Below are positions 17,531 through 26,121 of a stretch of DNA of 64,000 bases, piece after piece. The first letter of the stretch is position 1, and each line of letters opens with the position of its first letter. The notes below the pieces were generated by a model. The model saw only the letters and a program-made list of their open reading frames with translations, searched no databases and was not told the DNA's origin. Made by a program: the position numbers and the translations under genes. This DNA comes from Chachezhania sediminis (lineage in GTDB: Bacteria; Pseudomonadota; Alphaproteobacteria; Rhodobacterales; Rhodobacteraceae), in assembly GCF_009765275.1 (NCBI RefSeq), contig NZ_VOPH01000004.1, positions 248,001 through 312,000 on the forward strand. Direction: 5' to 3'.

Positions 17531-18777
17531 CCGACTTCGTCCCGCTGCCCCTGCCAGAGAACCCGCGCCTGGCGGCGAACGTGGTTCATTTTGCCCGCGC
17601 GCTGCGCCGTGCTGGGCTGCCGGTGGGGTCGGGCCGGGTCACCGATGCGATCCGCGCCGTGGCCGCCGCCGGCTTCACGCGGGCCGACGATTTCTACTGG
17701 ACGCTCCATGCCTGCCTCGTCTCGCGGCCCGAGGAGACGCAGATCTTTGCCCGGATCTTCCGCCTGTTCTGGCGCGACCCGAAGTTCCTGGAACAGATGA
17801 TGGCGGCGCTGCGCCCCATGGCCGACGCCGCGCCCGGAGACACGCCAGAGGCCGGCCGCAGACGCGCGGCCGAGGCGCTGCTGGATGGCCTGACCCCCGA
17901 CGCGCCCCCCCGCGACCGGGCGACAGAGCAGGAGGTGGAGGTCGACGCCCAGGGCTCGATGTCTGCGACCGAGCGGCTGAAGACCCTCGATTTCGACCAG
18001 ATGAGTGCCGCCGAAATGGCGGACGCAAGGCGGATGCTGGCAACCCTGACGCTGCCGGCGCGCCCTTTGCCCGCGCGCCGTGGCCTTCGCGACCCGCAGG
18101 GCAGCCGGATCGACGCGCGGGCCTCCTTCCGCCGCGCGCTGCGCACGGGCGGAGAGCTGCATCGCTTGGAACGCCGCGCGCCGGGGCTGCGGGCGCCGGA
18201 TCTGGTCGTGCTCTGCGATATCTCGGGCTCGATGAGTCGCTACAGCCGGACCGTGCTGCACTTCGTCCATGCGGTGGCAAACCGCCGGGGCGCTGGCTGG
18301 GGGCAGGTCCATGCCTTCACCTTCGGCACGCGGCTGACCAACATCACTCGCGCGCTGGCCCGCCGCGACGTCGACGCCGCGCTGGCGGCCGCAGGGGCCG
18401 AGGCGCGGGACTGGGAAGGCGGCACGCGCATCGGCGCCAGCCTGAGGGCCTTCAACCGCGACTGGTCGCGCCGGGTGCTGGGGCAGGGCGCGCTGGTCCT
18501 GCTGATCACAGACGGGCTCGACCGCGGCGACCCGGCCCTGCTGACGGCGGAAACGGAACGGCTGCAGCGTTCGTGCCGAAGGCTCGTCTGGATCAACCCG
18601 CTGCTGCGCTGGTCGGGATTCGCGCCGAAGGCCCGGGGCGTGGCGGCGATGCTGCCCTATGTCGACAGCTTCCGCGCGGGCCATTCCATCGCCGCATTGG
18701 AGGAATTGGCCGCGGTCCTGTCCGCCCCCGACGACCAGGGCGAAAAACGCCGGCTGATGGCCGCGACGGGCCGCTGA
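17527..18777 (+). CDS. vWA-domain protein, CoxE-like partner of the MoxR ATPase
   Basis: A 416-aa protein. An N-terminal helical region (to about 170) and an arginine-rich linker lead to a vWA fold with a MIDAS motif D231-I-S-G-S-M-S, a later threonine region WEGGTRIGASL and LLITDGLDRGD. This is the architecture of the VWA_CoxE family. Metal-dependent binding of a client protein is inferred. It is translationally coupled to the preceding ATPase by a four-nt overlap. A short 39-nt gap separates it from the SDR gene, which may belong to the same transcript. Confidence 0.9.
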   Translation: MTDFVPLPLPENPRLAANVVHFARALRRAGLPVGSGRVTDAIRAVAAAGFTRADDFYWTLHACLVSRPEETQIFARIFRLFWRDPKFLEQMMAALRPMADAAPGDTPEAGRRRAAEALLDGLTPDAPPRDRATEQEVEVDAQGSMSATERLKTLDFDQMSAAEMADARRMLATLTLPARPLPARRGLRDPQGSRIDARASFRRALRTGGELHRLERRAPGLRAPDLVVLCDISGSMSRYSRTVLHFVHAVANRRGAGWGQVHAFTFGTRLTNITRALARRDVDAALAAAGAEARDWEGGTRIGASLRAFNRDWSRRVLGQGALVLLITDGLDRGDPALLTAETERLQRSCRRLVWINPLLRWSGFAPKARGVAAMLPYVDSFRAGHSIAALEELAAVLSAPDDQGEKRRLMAATGR

Positions 18778-18816
18778 CGCGCGCCCGGACCTTTTGTACA
18801 AAACGGAGAAACTGCC

Positions 18817-19599
18817 TTGGGAGAGACGTACAAACCGAAAGAACTGCCCCCGGTGCCGTCCTTCGGACTGACGGGACGGGTGGCGCTGGTGACCGGCGCG
18901 TCGTCCGGCATCGGCGAAGGAGCGGCGGTGGCGCTGGCCGATGCCGGGGCCCACGTGATCTGCCTCGCGCGCCGCGAAGGACCGTTGCTGGACACGGTTG
19001 CGGCGCTGAAAGCGGCGGGATATTCGGCCGAGGCGCTGGCGCTTGACGTGGCCGACCTGGCGGCGATGGAAACGGCCCTGGCGGGGCGCGAGGTCGACAT
19101 CCTGGTCAACGCAGCCGGAACGGCACGGCTGGGCCCGGCCGAGACGATCACGCCCGACGACTTCGACACGGTGATGAACGTAAACCTGCGGGCGGCGTTC
19201 TTCCTGTCGACAACCGTCGCCAAGGCACTGATGGCGCGGGGAAAACCGGGGTCCATCGTCCATGTCTCCAGCCAGATGGGACATGTCGGCGGACCTGAGC
19301 GGTCAGTCTACTGCGCCTCGAAATGGGGGCTGGAAGGCATGGTCCGTGCCATGGCGCTGGACTGGGGGGCGAAGGGCATCCGTGTGAACACCGTGGCCCC
19401 GACCTTCGTCCGCACGCCCCTGACGGAGCCGACCTTTGCCCGGCCGGAACGGCGCGAATGGATCGCCCGGAACATCCAGCTGGGCCGGGTGGCGGAAGTG
19501 GAGGACATCGCGGGCGCGATCCTCTACCTGGCGTCCGATGCATCGGCCATGGTGACGGGCACGTCACTGGTGGTGGATGGCGGCTGGACGGCAGGCTAG
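18817..19599 (+). CDS. Short-chain dehydrogenase/reductase (SDR)
   Basis: A 260-aa NAD(P)-dependent oxidoreductase. The cofactor loop is TGASSGIG (26-33), the NNAG-like motif is NAAG (98-101), and the catalytic residues are S151/S152, Y165 and K169 (YCASK). The C-terminal SDR signature is SAMVTGTSLVVDGGWTAG. It starts with TTG at 18817, with GGAG eight nt upstream; no ATG fits the conserved start. Classical SDR of the gluconate 5-dehydrogenase or 3-oxoacyl-ACP reductase-like group; the substrate is not predictable. It lies 39 nt after the vWA gene and upstream of the cytosine deaminase. Confidence 0.92.
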   Translation: MGETYKPKELPPVPSFGLTGRVALVTGASSGIGEGAAVALADAGAHVICLARREGPLLDTVAALKAAGYSAEALALDVADLAAMETALAGREVDILVNAAGTARLGPAETITPDDFDTVMNVNLRAAFFLSTTVAKALMARGKPGSIVHVSSQMGHVGGPERSVYCASKWGLEGMVRAMALDWGAKGIRVNTVAPTFVRTPLTEPTFARPERREWIARNIQLGRVAEVEDIAGAILYLASDASAMVTGTSLVVDGGWTAG

Positions 19600-19738
19600 G
19601 CTTAGCAGGGGTGGGCTGGGCAGGCGACGGCGCGCCGGGGCATCGAGCCCCGCCGCGCCGTGCCACGGGTCCCATGGACCCGCGGCGGTGCCCGCGCCGT
19701 CGGTCGGAGAGTCGAAGAAACGAAGTGTGGAGTCCAAC

Positions 19739-20197
19739 ATGCTGACAGAAAACGACAAAATAATGCTGCGCCGAGCCTTCGATCAGGCCAGGCTGGGCTT
19801 TGACGAGGGCGGTTGCCCCATCGGTTCGGTCGTCGCACGGGGCGACAAAGTGCTGGGCGAAGGCCGGAACCGCCGGGTGCAGGAGGGCGATCCGATCGCC
19901 CACGGCGAGATGGACGCGTTGCGCAAGGCCGGGCGGCAGATCTCGTACAGGGACCTGACGCTTTATACCACGCTCTCGCCCTGCATGATGTGCGCTGGCA
20001 CTATCGTCCAGTTCGGCATCCCCCGCGTAGTGATCGGCGAGAACGCGACCTTCGGCGGCAACGAAGCCTTCCTGGAAGAGCGCGGTGTCGAGGTGATCCT
20101 GGCGAACGACCCCGACTGTCAGGCGCTGATGGAGCGCTTCATCGCCGAGAAGCCGGCGCTGTGGGCCGAGGACATTGCCGAAGACCCGCCCGCCTGA
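19739..20197 (+). CDS. Nucleoside/cytosine deaminase of the yeast Fcy1 type
   Basis: A 152-aa zinc-dependent cytidine-deaminase fold. Zinc and proton-shuttle residues are H55-G-E57 (AHGEMDAL) and the pair C82/C85 in TLSPCMMCAGTI. The surrounding sequence (EGGCPIGSVV, HGEMDALRKAG, LYTTLSPC, FGIPRVVIGEN, FIAEKPALWAEDI) follows yeast cytosine deaminase closely, as I remember it, rather than tRNA adenosine deaminase TadA. Deamination of cytosine to uracil in pyrimidine salvage is therefore the likely role; guanine or another base is possible. A transporter follows at 20330 and may import the substrate. Confidence 0.85.
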   Translation: MLTENDKIMLRRAFDQARLGFDEGGCPIGSVVARGDKVLGEGRNRRVQEGDPIAHGEMDALRKAGRQISYRDLTLYTTLSPCMMCAGTIVQFGIPRVVIGENATFGGNEAFLEERGVEVILANDPDCQALMERFIAEKPALWAEDIAEDPPA

Positions 20198-20329
20198 CCT
20201 TTGCCCTCCCGTCCTTTGCCGGACTGACCTTTACCGGACTGACCGTCCGCGGCGCGCGGCGCTTGACCGCGTGCGCCCGCACCGGGCAGGGTCGGTTCGA
20301 AACGGCAGGACCATCGGGGGGATCCGCAG

Positions 20330-21589
20330 GTGTCAGTAAGCGTCAGTGCCGGGGAGCGCCGCCGCGCGCTTGTCCTGGGCAGCCTGGGCGGCGGGCTGGA
20401 ATTCTATGACTTCGTGATCTACGCGGTCTTTGCCGACGTGATCGGGCAGACCTTCTTTCCCAGCGGAAATGCGGTGGCGAACCTGCTGGCGGCCTTCACG
20501 GTCTTTGCCATAGGCTACCTGGCCCGGCCCTTCGGTGGGATCGTCTTTTCGCATTTCGGAGACCGGTTCGGGCGCAAGGGGATGTTGCGGCTGTCGATCG
20601 CGGGGATGGCCGGGGCCACGATCCTGATGGGCCTGATGCCGGGCTATGCCCAGATCGGGATTGCGGCCAGCATCATCTTTGTCCTGCTGCGCATCGTGCA
20701 GGGCCTGTCGCTGGGGGGTGAGATCCCGGGCGCCATGGTCCTGATCACCGAGACGATGCCCGAACGCCGCGGGCTGGCCTGCGGCTTCCTGTTTCTGATG
20801 ATAAATATCGGCCTGCTCTTGGCCCATGCCGTGCAATGGGCGCTGGTCAGCGGACTGGACCAGGCGCAGATATTGTCCTTCGGCTGGCGCATCGGGTTCC
20901 TGGTTGGGGGCGCCATCGCCTTTCTGGGCTTCGTCATGCGCAAGCGCCTGTCGGAATCGCCGGCCTTTGCAGAGATGGAGTCCGAGGCCCACAAGGTGCC
21001 GCTGGCGCAGCTGCTCCAGAACAACATGAAGGGCGTCATAGCCGGCGTCTTCATCACCGGCCTGGGTGCTGCGATCGTGTCGATGTTCTACCTTTACTTC
21101 GACACCTATGCGACGACGCTTCTGAAGTTCCCGCAGGCCCCCATCGCAACGGCGAGCCTGGTGGGGATCATCGTGTTCTCGCTGCCCATGCCGATCGCGG
21201 GATGGATTGCGGACCGGACCGGGCGGCCCAAGCTTCCGACGCTGGTCGCCTCGGTCCTGCTGCTGGTTACGGTCGTGCCGTTGTACATGTGGATCGAGAA
21301 GGGTGCGGGTAACGTGATGGGGGCGATGCTGGTCCTGTCGGTGCTGGCAGCCTTTGCCTGGGGACCGACGCCGGCGGTCCTGACCGAGGTCTTTCCGACC
21401 GACGTGCGGTTTTCCGGCGTGGCCTTCACCTACAACCTGGGCTTCGCGGTCTTCGGCGGCCTGACGCCCCTGGTGTCGACGGCGCTGATCCATTGGAGCG
21501 GGAACATGCTGTGGCCGGCCTTTATCCTGGTCGTCTTCCTGGCGCTGGGGATCGTGGCGACTGCAATGGTGGAGCTGAAGGGGCGTTAG
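20330..21589 (+). CDS. MFS transporter, metabolite:H+ symporter (MHS) type
   Basis: A 419-aa protein with about 12 membrane segments. The early LEFYDFVIYAVFADVIGQTFF and the loop PFGGIVFSHFGDRFGRKGML are signatures of the MHS (ProP/CitA-like) group of the major facilitator superfamily; a second copy of the loop pattern is IADRTGRPKLP. Uptake of an organic acid, osmolyte or base with protons is inferred. The GTG start lies shortly after GGGGGGATC; the frame has no better start. It sits 132 nt after the cytosine deaminase, so it may be cotranscribed with it and import its substrate, though that link is speculative. Confidence 0.88.
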   Translation: MSVSVSAGERRRALVLGSLGGGLEFYDFVIYAVFADVIGQTFFPSGNAVANLLAAFTVFAIGYLARPFGGIVFSHFGDRFGRKGMLRLSIAGMAGATILMGLMPGYAQIGIAASIIFVLLRIVQGLSLGGEIPGAMVLITETMPERRGLACGFLFLMINIGLLLAHAVQWALVSGLDQAQILSFGWRIGFLVGGAIAFLGFVMRKRLSESPAFAEMESEAHKVPLAQLLQNNMKGVIAGVFITGLGAAIVSMFYLYFDTYATTLLKFPQAPIATASLVGIIVFSLPMPIAGWIADRTGRPKLPTLVASVLLLVTVVPLYMWIEKGAGNVMGAMLVLSVLAAFAWGPTPAVLTEVFPTDVRFSGVAFTYNLGFAVFGGLTPLVSTALIHWSGNMLWPAFILVVFLALGIVATAMVELKGR

Positions 21590-21607
21590 GGGGCGCGTTG
21601 GCGGCGC

Positions 21608-21674
21608 GGTTCGGGGCTCTGCCCCCGCCGCCCGTGCCGGGCGGCTCCCCCGAGGTATTTTCGGATCAAAGAAG
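21608..21674 (+). repeat. Dispersed intergenic repeat, copy C
   Basis: Same element as 491-560: GGTTCGGGGCTCTGCCCCCG, a GCCCGTGCCGGGC hairpin, CTCCCCCGAGGTATTTTCGG, ATCAAAGAAG. It lies between the convergent transporter and DUF302 genes. Confidence 0.7.
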
Positions 21675-21704
21675 TGGAGGCCGTGGGGCGGGGGCTGGTC
21701 GGTG

Positions 21705-22181
21705 TCAGTTCGCGGTGGCCTGGGTCGCGATGGCGTCGAATATGTCGTCCAGTTCGGTGGCCAGTTCAGCCAGCGGGGCGCCGCCTTCGTCCATGTAGGG
21801 GGCGAAGACGAGGCTGGGGGTCTTCCAGGACAGGGTGCCGGTGCCGTCGCGGTTTTCCGTCAGGTAGAAGCGGATCGGCGCCTCGATCCCGGCGGCGAGG
21901 CTGGCGTCGAGCATCCGTCGGGCGAAGTCGTTGCGGAAGACGCCGATGACGCGGTTGCCGGGGATATCGATCCCTTGCATCTGCGCGCCGTCCGAGGCGC
22001 TGGCCTGGGTGACGAGGCCCATCTTGTGTTCCGCGATGGCGGTGCGCAGGGCTGTGTGCAGTTCCTCGAAGGGAAGCGTCGTCGGCGTGACGACCCAGCC
22101 GGGGCGCCGGGTCAGATCGCCCGCGGCGAGAGGACCGGCCAGAAGGGCGGCAAGGCCGAGGACAAGGGGAGCGGGACGCAT
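21705..22181 (-). CDS. Exported DUF302-domain protein
   Basis: A 158-aa protein with a signal peptide (MRPAPLVLGLAALLAGPLAAG) and one DUF302 domain. Typical blocks are PFEELHTALRTAIAEHKMGLV, VIGVFRNDFARRMLDASLAAG and PIRFYLTENRDGTGTLSWKTP. DUF302 proteins are small periplasmic or cytosolic proteins of unknown function, sometimes found with redox or metal genes. The ATG at 22181 is preceded by GGAAGG. It is divergent from the binding-protein gene at 22390, so the 208-nt gap holds both promoters. Confidence 0.88.
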   Translation of the reverse strand: MRPAPLVLGLAALLAGPLAAGDLTRRPGWVVTPTTLPFEELHTALRTAIAEHKMGLVTQASASDGAQMQGIDIPGNRVIGVFRNDFARRMLDASLAAGIEAPIRFYLTENRDGTGTLSWKTPSLVFAPYMDEGGAPLAELATELDDIFDAIATQATAN

Positions 22182-22389
22182 GGGCGGAACCTTCCGGGGC
22201 TTTGGGAAACAGTTGCAGGTGCGGGTGGCCCTGGCAACCTTGCCGCGATCAACCTCTGTCGATCCGGGCGTGAGCGAGGCCGGCCGCTTGCCCCGATGGC
22301 ATGTTGTCCGCGGGAGCTGTCGAAGGGCTTTCCAAGCGGGCCGGGACTGAATAGCCTCGCGCCCATAACCACCAAAAGGGGAGTCACCG

Positions 22390-23577
22390 ATGAAGAAGTT
22401 CCTGACGGCCACCGCTGCTGCCGCGCTCTTGAGTGCCGCGAGCATGGCGCATGCCGAAGACATCAAGCTGGGGATCCTGATCGGCTTCACCGGTCCGATC
22501 GAAAGCCTGGCGCCGGCCATGGCGGCCGCAGCCGAGATGGCCATCGATGAAGTGAACACCGCGGGCGGGATCCTGGACGGATCCATGATCGTGCCGGAGC
22601 GCGCCGATACCGGCTGCATCGACAACGGCCTGGCCGTGTCGAACGCCGAACGCCTGATCGCCGACGGCGTGAAGGGGATCATCGGGGGCGACTGTTCCGG
22701 CGTGACCGGCGCCATCCTGCAGAACGTGGCGCGTGCCAATGGCATGGTCATGATCTCGCCCTCCGCCACCTCTCCGGCGCTGTCGACGGCCGAGGACGAC
22801 GACCTGTTCTTCCGTACGGCGCCCTCGGACGCCCGCGAAGGCCAGGTGATGGCGGAGATCCTGAAGGAACGCGGCATCAACTCCATCGCGCTGACCTATA
22901 CGAACAACGATTATGGCAAGGGCCTGGCGGACGCGATCAAAAACGCGTTCGAGGAGGCTGGCGGCGAGGTCACCATCGTGACCGCGCACGAAGACGGCCG
23001 CGGCGACTATTCCGCCGAAGTGGCGGCCCTGTCGGCGGCTGGCGGCGACATCCTGGTCGTGGCGGGCTATCTGGACCAGGGCGGCCTGGGCATCATCCGT
23101 TCGGCGATGGATGCCGGTGCCTGGGACACATTCGGCATGCCTGGCGGAATGATCGGCGATTCGATCACCCAGGCCCTGGGCGACGACCTGAACGGGTCCT
23201 TCGGCCAGATCGCGGGTTCGGGCGGCGAAGGCTCCAGCATGATCACCGACATGTCCGCGGCCAAGGGCTTTGACGGCACGTCGGCCTATGCGCCCGAAAG
23301 CTATGACGCCGCGGCGCTGTTCATGCTGGCGATGCAGGCGGCAGGGTCGACCGATCCGGCTGTCTACGGGCCCAAGATCATGGACGTGGCCAATGCCCCG
23401 GGCGAAAAGATCCTTCCGGGCGAACTGGCCAAGGCCATCGAGATCCTGAAGTCCGGTGGCGACATCGACTATGTCGGCGCCTCTTCGGTCGAGTTGATCG
23501 GTCCGGGCGAGAATGCCGGCAGCTACCGCGAGGTCGAGGTCAAGGACGGCGCCTTCGCGACGGTCGGCTACCGCTAA
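22390..23577 (+). CDS. ABC transporter substrate-binding protein, branched-chain amino acid (LivJ-like) type
   Basis: A 395-aa periplasmic protein with a signal peptide (MKKFLTATAAAALLSAASMA then HAED) and a type I periplasmic-binding fold (Peripla_BP_6). Visible blocks are IKLGILIGFTGPIESLAPAM, LIADGVKGIIGGDCSGVTGA, ARANGMVMISPSATSPALS and ALTYTNNDYGKGLADAI. It is preceded by GGGGAG. No permease or ATPase genes of the Liv type lie beside it, so it is an orphan binding protein serving a transporter elsewhere. The ligand is unknown, probably an amino acid or similar. A strong terminator follows at once. Confidence 0.92.
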   Translation: MKKFLTATAAAALLSAASMAHAEDIKLGILIGFTGPIESLAPAMAAAAEMAIDEVNTAGGILDGSMIVPERADTGCIDNGLAVSNAERLIADGVKGIIGGDCSGVTGAILQNVARANGMVMISPSATSPALSTAEDDDLFFRTAPSDAREGQVMAEILKERGINSIALTYTNNDYGKGLADAIKNAFEEAGGEVTIVTAHEDGRGDYSAEVAALSAAGGDILVVAGYLDQGGLGIIRSAMDAGAWDTFGMPGGMIGDSITQALGDDLNGSFGQIAGSGGEGSSMITDMSAAKGFDGTSAYAPESYDAAALFMLAMQAAGSTDPAVYGPKIMDVANAPGEKILPGELAKAIEILKSGGDIDYVGASSVELIGPGENAGSYREVEVKDGAFATVGYR

Positions 23578-23598
23578 GCGTCAACCACAAAGCCATCG

Positions 23599-23628
23599 GG
23601 GGCGCGTGTTCCGGCACGCGCCCCTTTT
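23599..23628 (+). terminator. Rho-independent terminator of the binding-protein gene
   Basis: Perfect 10-bp stem GGGGCGCGTG / CACGCGCCCC with a TTCCGG loop and TTTT, 21 nt past the stop at 23577. Confidence 0.9.
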
Positions 23629-23641
23629 CGTTGCGGGACGC

Positions 23642-23720
23642 GGTGTGCGGAAACCACGCACCCAACGGCCCGGGACCCGGGTTCGCCGGCCCAATGTCTC
23701 TGGTCTTCAATTCCCGTGGG
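23642..23720. repeat. Degenerate copies of both intergenic repeat families
   Basis: 23642-23662 is a decayed copy (two mismatches) of the GGTGCGTGG palindrome. 23695-23720, read on the minus strand (CACGGGAATTGAAGACCAGA), resembles the end of the 621-667 element. Both lie between the convergent binding-protein and CorC-type genes. Confidence 0.4.
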
Positions 23721-23774
23721 GGGAGGCCACGCATCGCGCGGGCCCGGGGCAGGAGCCTGTCACTGGTCACCGGT

Positions 23775-25082
23775 TCAGAGCGGCCGGATCTTCAGCCCCG
23801 TGATCCGGTTTCCCTGCCGTTCTGTCACCTCGAAGCGGAAGCCGTGGAAGGAAAACACCTGTCCCCGGGTCGGGATCATCTGGGCCTCGTGGATCACCAG
23901 TCCCGCGACTGTATTGGCCTCGTCATCCGGCAGGGACCAGTCCATCGCCCGGTTCAGGTCGCGGATCGTCATTGCACCTTCCACCAGGTACTGGCCGTCG
24001 TCGCCCATGGTCAGGGTTTGCGTCTCGGGCTGGTCGAATTCGTCGGTGATCTCGCCCACGATCTCTTCCAGGATGTCTTCCAGCGTGATCAGGCCGCGGA
24101 GCGAGCCGTATTCGTCCACCACCAGCGCGAAATGGGTCCTGAGCCGCAGGAATTCGCGCATCTGGTCGTCCAGTGCGGTCGTTTCAGGGACGAAATAGGG
24201 CGGCGTCGCCACGTCGCGCACGTCGAAGCTGCGCAGGATGCTGGCATCGCCATCGGGCCCGCCGATCAGCTTGTACATCGCGCGCAAGAGGTCCTTGGCA
24301 TGGATCACGCCGATGATGTTTTCTGGGTCTTCCTTGTAGACCGGCAGCCTTGTGTGCGGGCTGTCGAGACATTGCGCCAGGATCGCCTCGGCCCCGGAAT
24401 CGGCGTCGACCATTTCGATCCCCGACCGGTGCAGCATGATCTCTTCGACATAGCGGTCGCCCAGGTCCAGCGCGCCCAGGATCCGGTCGCGGTCTTCCTT
24501 CAGGACGACGCCCTCGGAATGGCCCAGATAAAGCGCGCCGGCGATCTCCTCGCGCACGGCCAGGACATGGCTGTCCGGGTCGATCCTGACACCGAACAGC
24601 CGCAGCACCGCGCGGACCAGCACCCGGACCGCCGATACGACGGGCGAGAACAGGCGCACCACCACGGCAATCGCGGGGGCCACGGTGGCGGCGGCCTTTT
24701 CGGCATTGGTGATGGCATAGGTCTTGGGCATGACTTCGGCAAAGATCAGGACCAGGAAGGTCATGACCAATGTGGCGATGGCCACGCCGCCGTCGCCGAA
24801 GACCCGCGTGAACAGCGCCGTCGTCAGCGAGGTGGCCAGGATGTTCACCAGGTTGTTGCCCAGAAGGACCGACCCGATCAGGCGTTCGTTGTCTTCGGTC
24901 ACCTTCAGCGCGGTCGCGGCCCCGCGCGATCCCTTGTCGGCCTGGCTGCGCAGCTTTCCGCGCGAGGCGGCGGTCAGGGCCGTTTCCGACCCGGAAAAGA
25001 ACGCGGACAGCACGATCAGCAGCAGGATACCCCCGCCGGTGACCCAGAACGCGGTGTCGAGATGCGATGCAGCTTGATCCAT
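23775..25082 (-). CDS. CNNM/CorC-HlyC family membrane protein (DUF21-CBS-CorC_HlyC)
   Basis: A 435-aa inner-membrane protein. The N-terminal DUF21/CNNM membrane domain (about 1-190) has VLSAFFSGSETALTAASRGKL and FAEVMPKTYAI. Two CBS domains (about 200-335) include VYKEDPENIIGVIHAKDLL and LVVDEYGSLRGLITLEDILEEIVGEI, and a C-terminal CorC_HlyC domain ends HGFRFEVTERQGNRITGLKI. Family members act in Mg2+/Co2+ efflux; the haemolysin label is historical. It is 64 nt downstream of xerD on the same strand and probably in the same operon. Confidence 0.93.
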   Translation of the reverse strand: MDQAASHLDTAFWVTGGGILLLIVLSAFFSGSETALTAASRGKLRSQADKGSRGAATALKVTEDNERLIGSVLLGNNLVNILATSLTTALFTRVFGDGGVAIATLVMTFLVLIFAEVMPKTYAITNAEKAAATVAPAIAVVVRLFSPVVSAVRVLVRAVLRLFGVRIDPDSHVLAVREEIAGALYLGHSEGVVLKEDRDRILGALDLGDRYVEEIMLHRSGIEMVDADSGAEAILAQCLDSPHTRLPVYKEDPENIIGVIHAKDLLRAMYKLIGGPDGDASILRSFDVRDVATPPYFVPETTALDDQMREFLRLRTHFALVVDEYGSLRGLITLEDILEEIVGEITDEFDQPETQTLTMGDDGQYLVEGAMTIRDLNRAMDWSLPDDEANTVAGLVIHEAQMIPTRGQVFSFHGFRFEVTERQGNRITGLKIRPL

Positions 25083-25146
25083 GGCTCACTCCTTGGCGCG
25101 CCGCTTATGCGCTGCCGGGGTTGGGGCGTTCAAGGGGGTGGGGCGC

Positions 25147-26121
25147 TCAGTCGCCGGACTTGTCGGCCAACGGATGGTGATTGAGGACCAGATCCGCCAG
25201 CCTGGCGTCCAGCACATGGGTATAGATCTCGGTCGTGGCCACGTCGGCATGGCCCAGCAGCGTCTGGATCGATCGAAGGTCGGCGCCATGGGCCAAAAGA
25301 TGCGTGGCAAAGGCATGGCGCAGCGTGTGGGGCGTGACCCGGGACGGCGGGATGCCGGCCGCGACCGCGAATTCCTTGATCAGAAGGTAGAAGCCGTGGC
25401 GCGTCAGGTAGCCCTGCTTGCCGCGGGACGGGAACAGGAACCTGGCTTCCGGCGGGGGCGGTGTGGTGCGTCCGGCCTTGGCGGCGCGGGCCTCGAACTG
25501 GGCGTCGCGGATCACCAGCCATTCGGCCAGGGCCTCGCGTGCAGGAGGCGACAGGGGCACCATGCGTTCCTTGCCGCCCTTGCCCACGACAAGCAGCATC
25601 CGCGGATCGCCCCGGGCGGCGGCCACGGGCAGCGAGACCAGTTCGCTGACCCGCATGCCCGTGGCATAGAGGATTTCCATCAGGCAGGCGTTGCGCTGGC
25701 GGTCGGCCACGGTCCGGCCATGGGCGCGTGCGCCGTCAAGCAGGCGGTCGACTTCGTCCTCGGTCAGGGTGTCGGGCAGGCGCTTGGCACGGCCGGGGCC
25801 GCGGATCTCGATTGCCGGGTTGTCCTCTCGCCAGCCCTCCTCGAAGGCGAAGCGGTAAATCTGGCGGATCGCCGACAGGCGGCGGGCGCGTGTGGCCTGC
25901 GAAAGGCCTTCGGCATCGCAGCGCACCAGGTAGGCCTCGACCTCCTCGCGGGTCAGGGTCTGGAAGGCCAGGTCTTTGCCCGCCATCCAGGCCACCACGT
26001 CCTTCAGGTCGCGGCCATAGGCCAGCTGGGTATTGCGCGCGGCACCCTGTTCGGCGGCGCAGGCATCCAGGAAGGCCGATATCCAGTCATGGTCGCGGGA
26101 GGGGCCGGGCATCTGCGTCAA
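25147..26121 (-). CDS. xerD: Tyrosine recombinase XerD
   Basis: A 324-aa site-specific recombinase that, with XerC, resolves chromosome dimers at dif. A SAM-like N-terminal core-binding domain (about 10-95) is followed by the catalytic domain with R157 (ATGMRVSEL), K184 (GKGGKERMVPL), H265-x-x-R268 (TPHTLRHAFATHLL), H291 (LLGHADVATTEIYTHV) and nucleophile Y300. Length and residues are those of genuine chromosomal XerD rather than a phage integrase, and no att sites or prophage genes surround it. Its start overlaps the stop of the upstream gene by four nt, so it is coupled to it. Confidence 0.93.
   Translation of the reverse strand: MTQMPGPSRDHDWISAFLDACAAEQGAARNTQLAYGRDLKDVVAWMAGKDLAFQTLTREEVEAYLVRCDAEGLSQATRARRLSAIRQIYRFAFEEGWREDNPAIEIRGPGRAKRLPDTLTEDEVDRLLDGARAHGRTVADRQRNACLMEILYATGMRVSELVSLPVAAARGDPRMLLVVGKGGKERMVPLSPPAREALAEWLVIRDAQFEARAAKAGRTTPPPPEARFLFPSRGKQGYLTRHGFYLLIKEFAVAAGIPPSRVTPHTLRHAFATHLLAHGADLRSIQTLLGHADVATTEIYTHVLDARLADLVLNHHPLADKSGD

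Noticed and set aside
25147-26121. The tyrosine recombinase as a phage or island integrase
   Set aside because: Length, motifs and conserved neighbours fit chromosomal XerD; no tRNA target, att repeats, phage genes or composition change lie around it.
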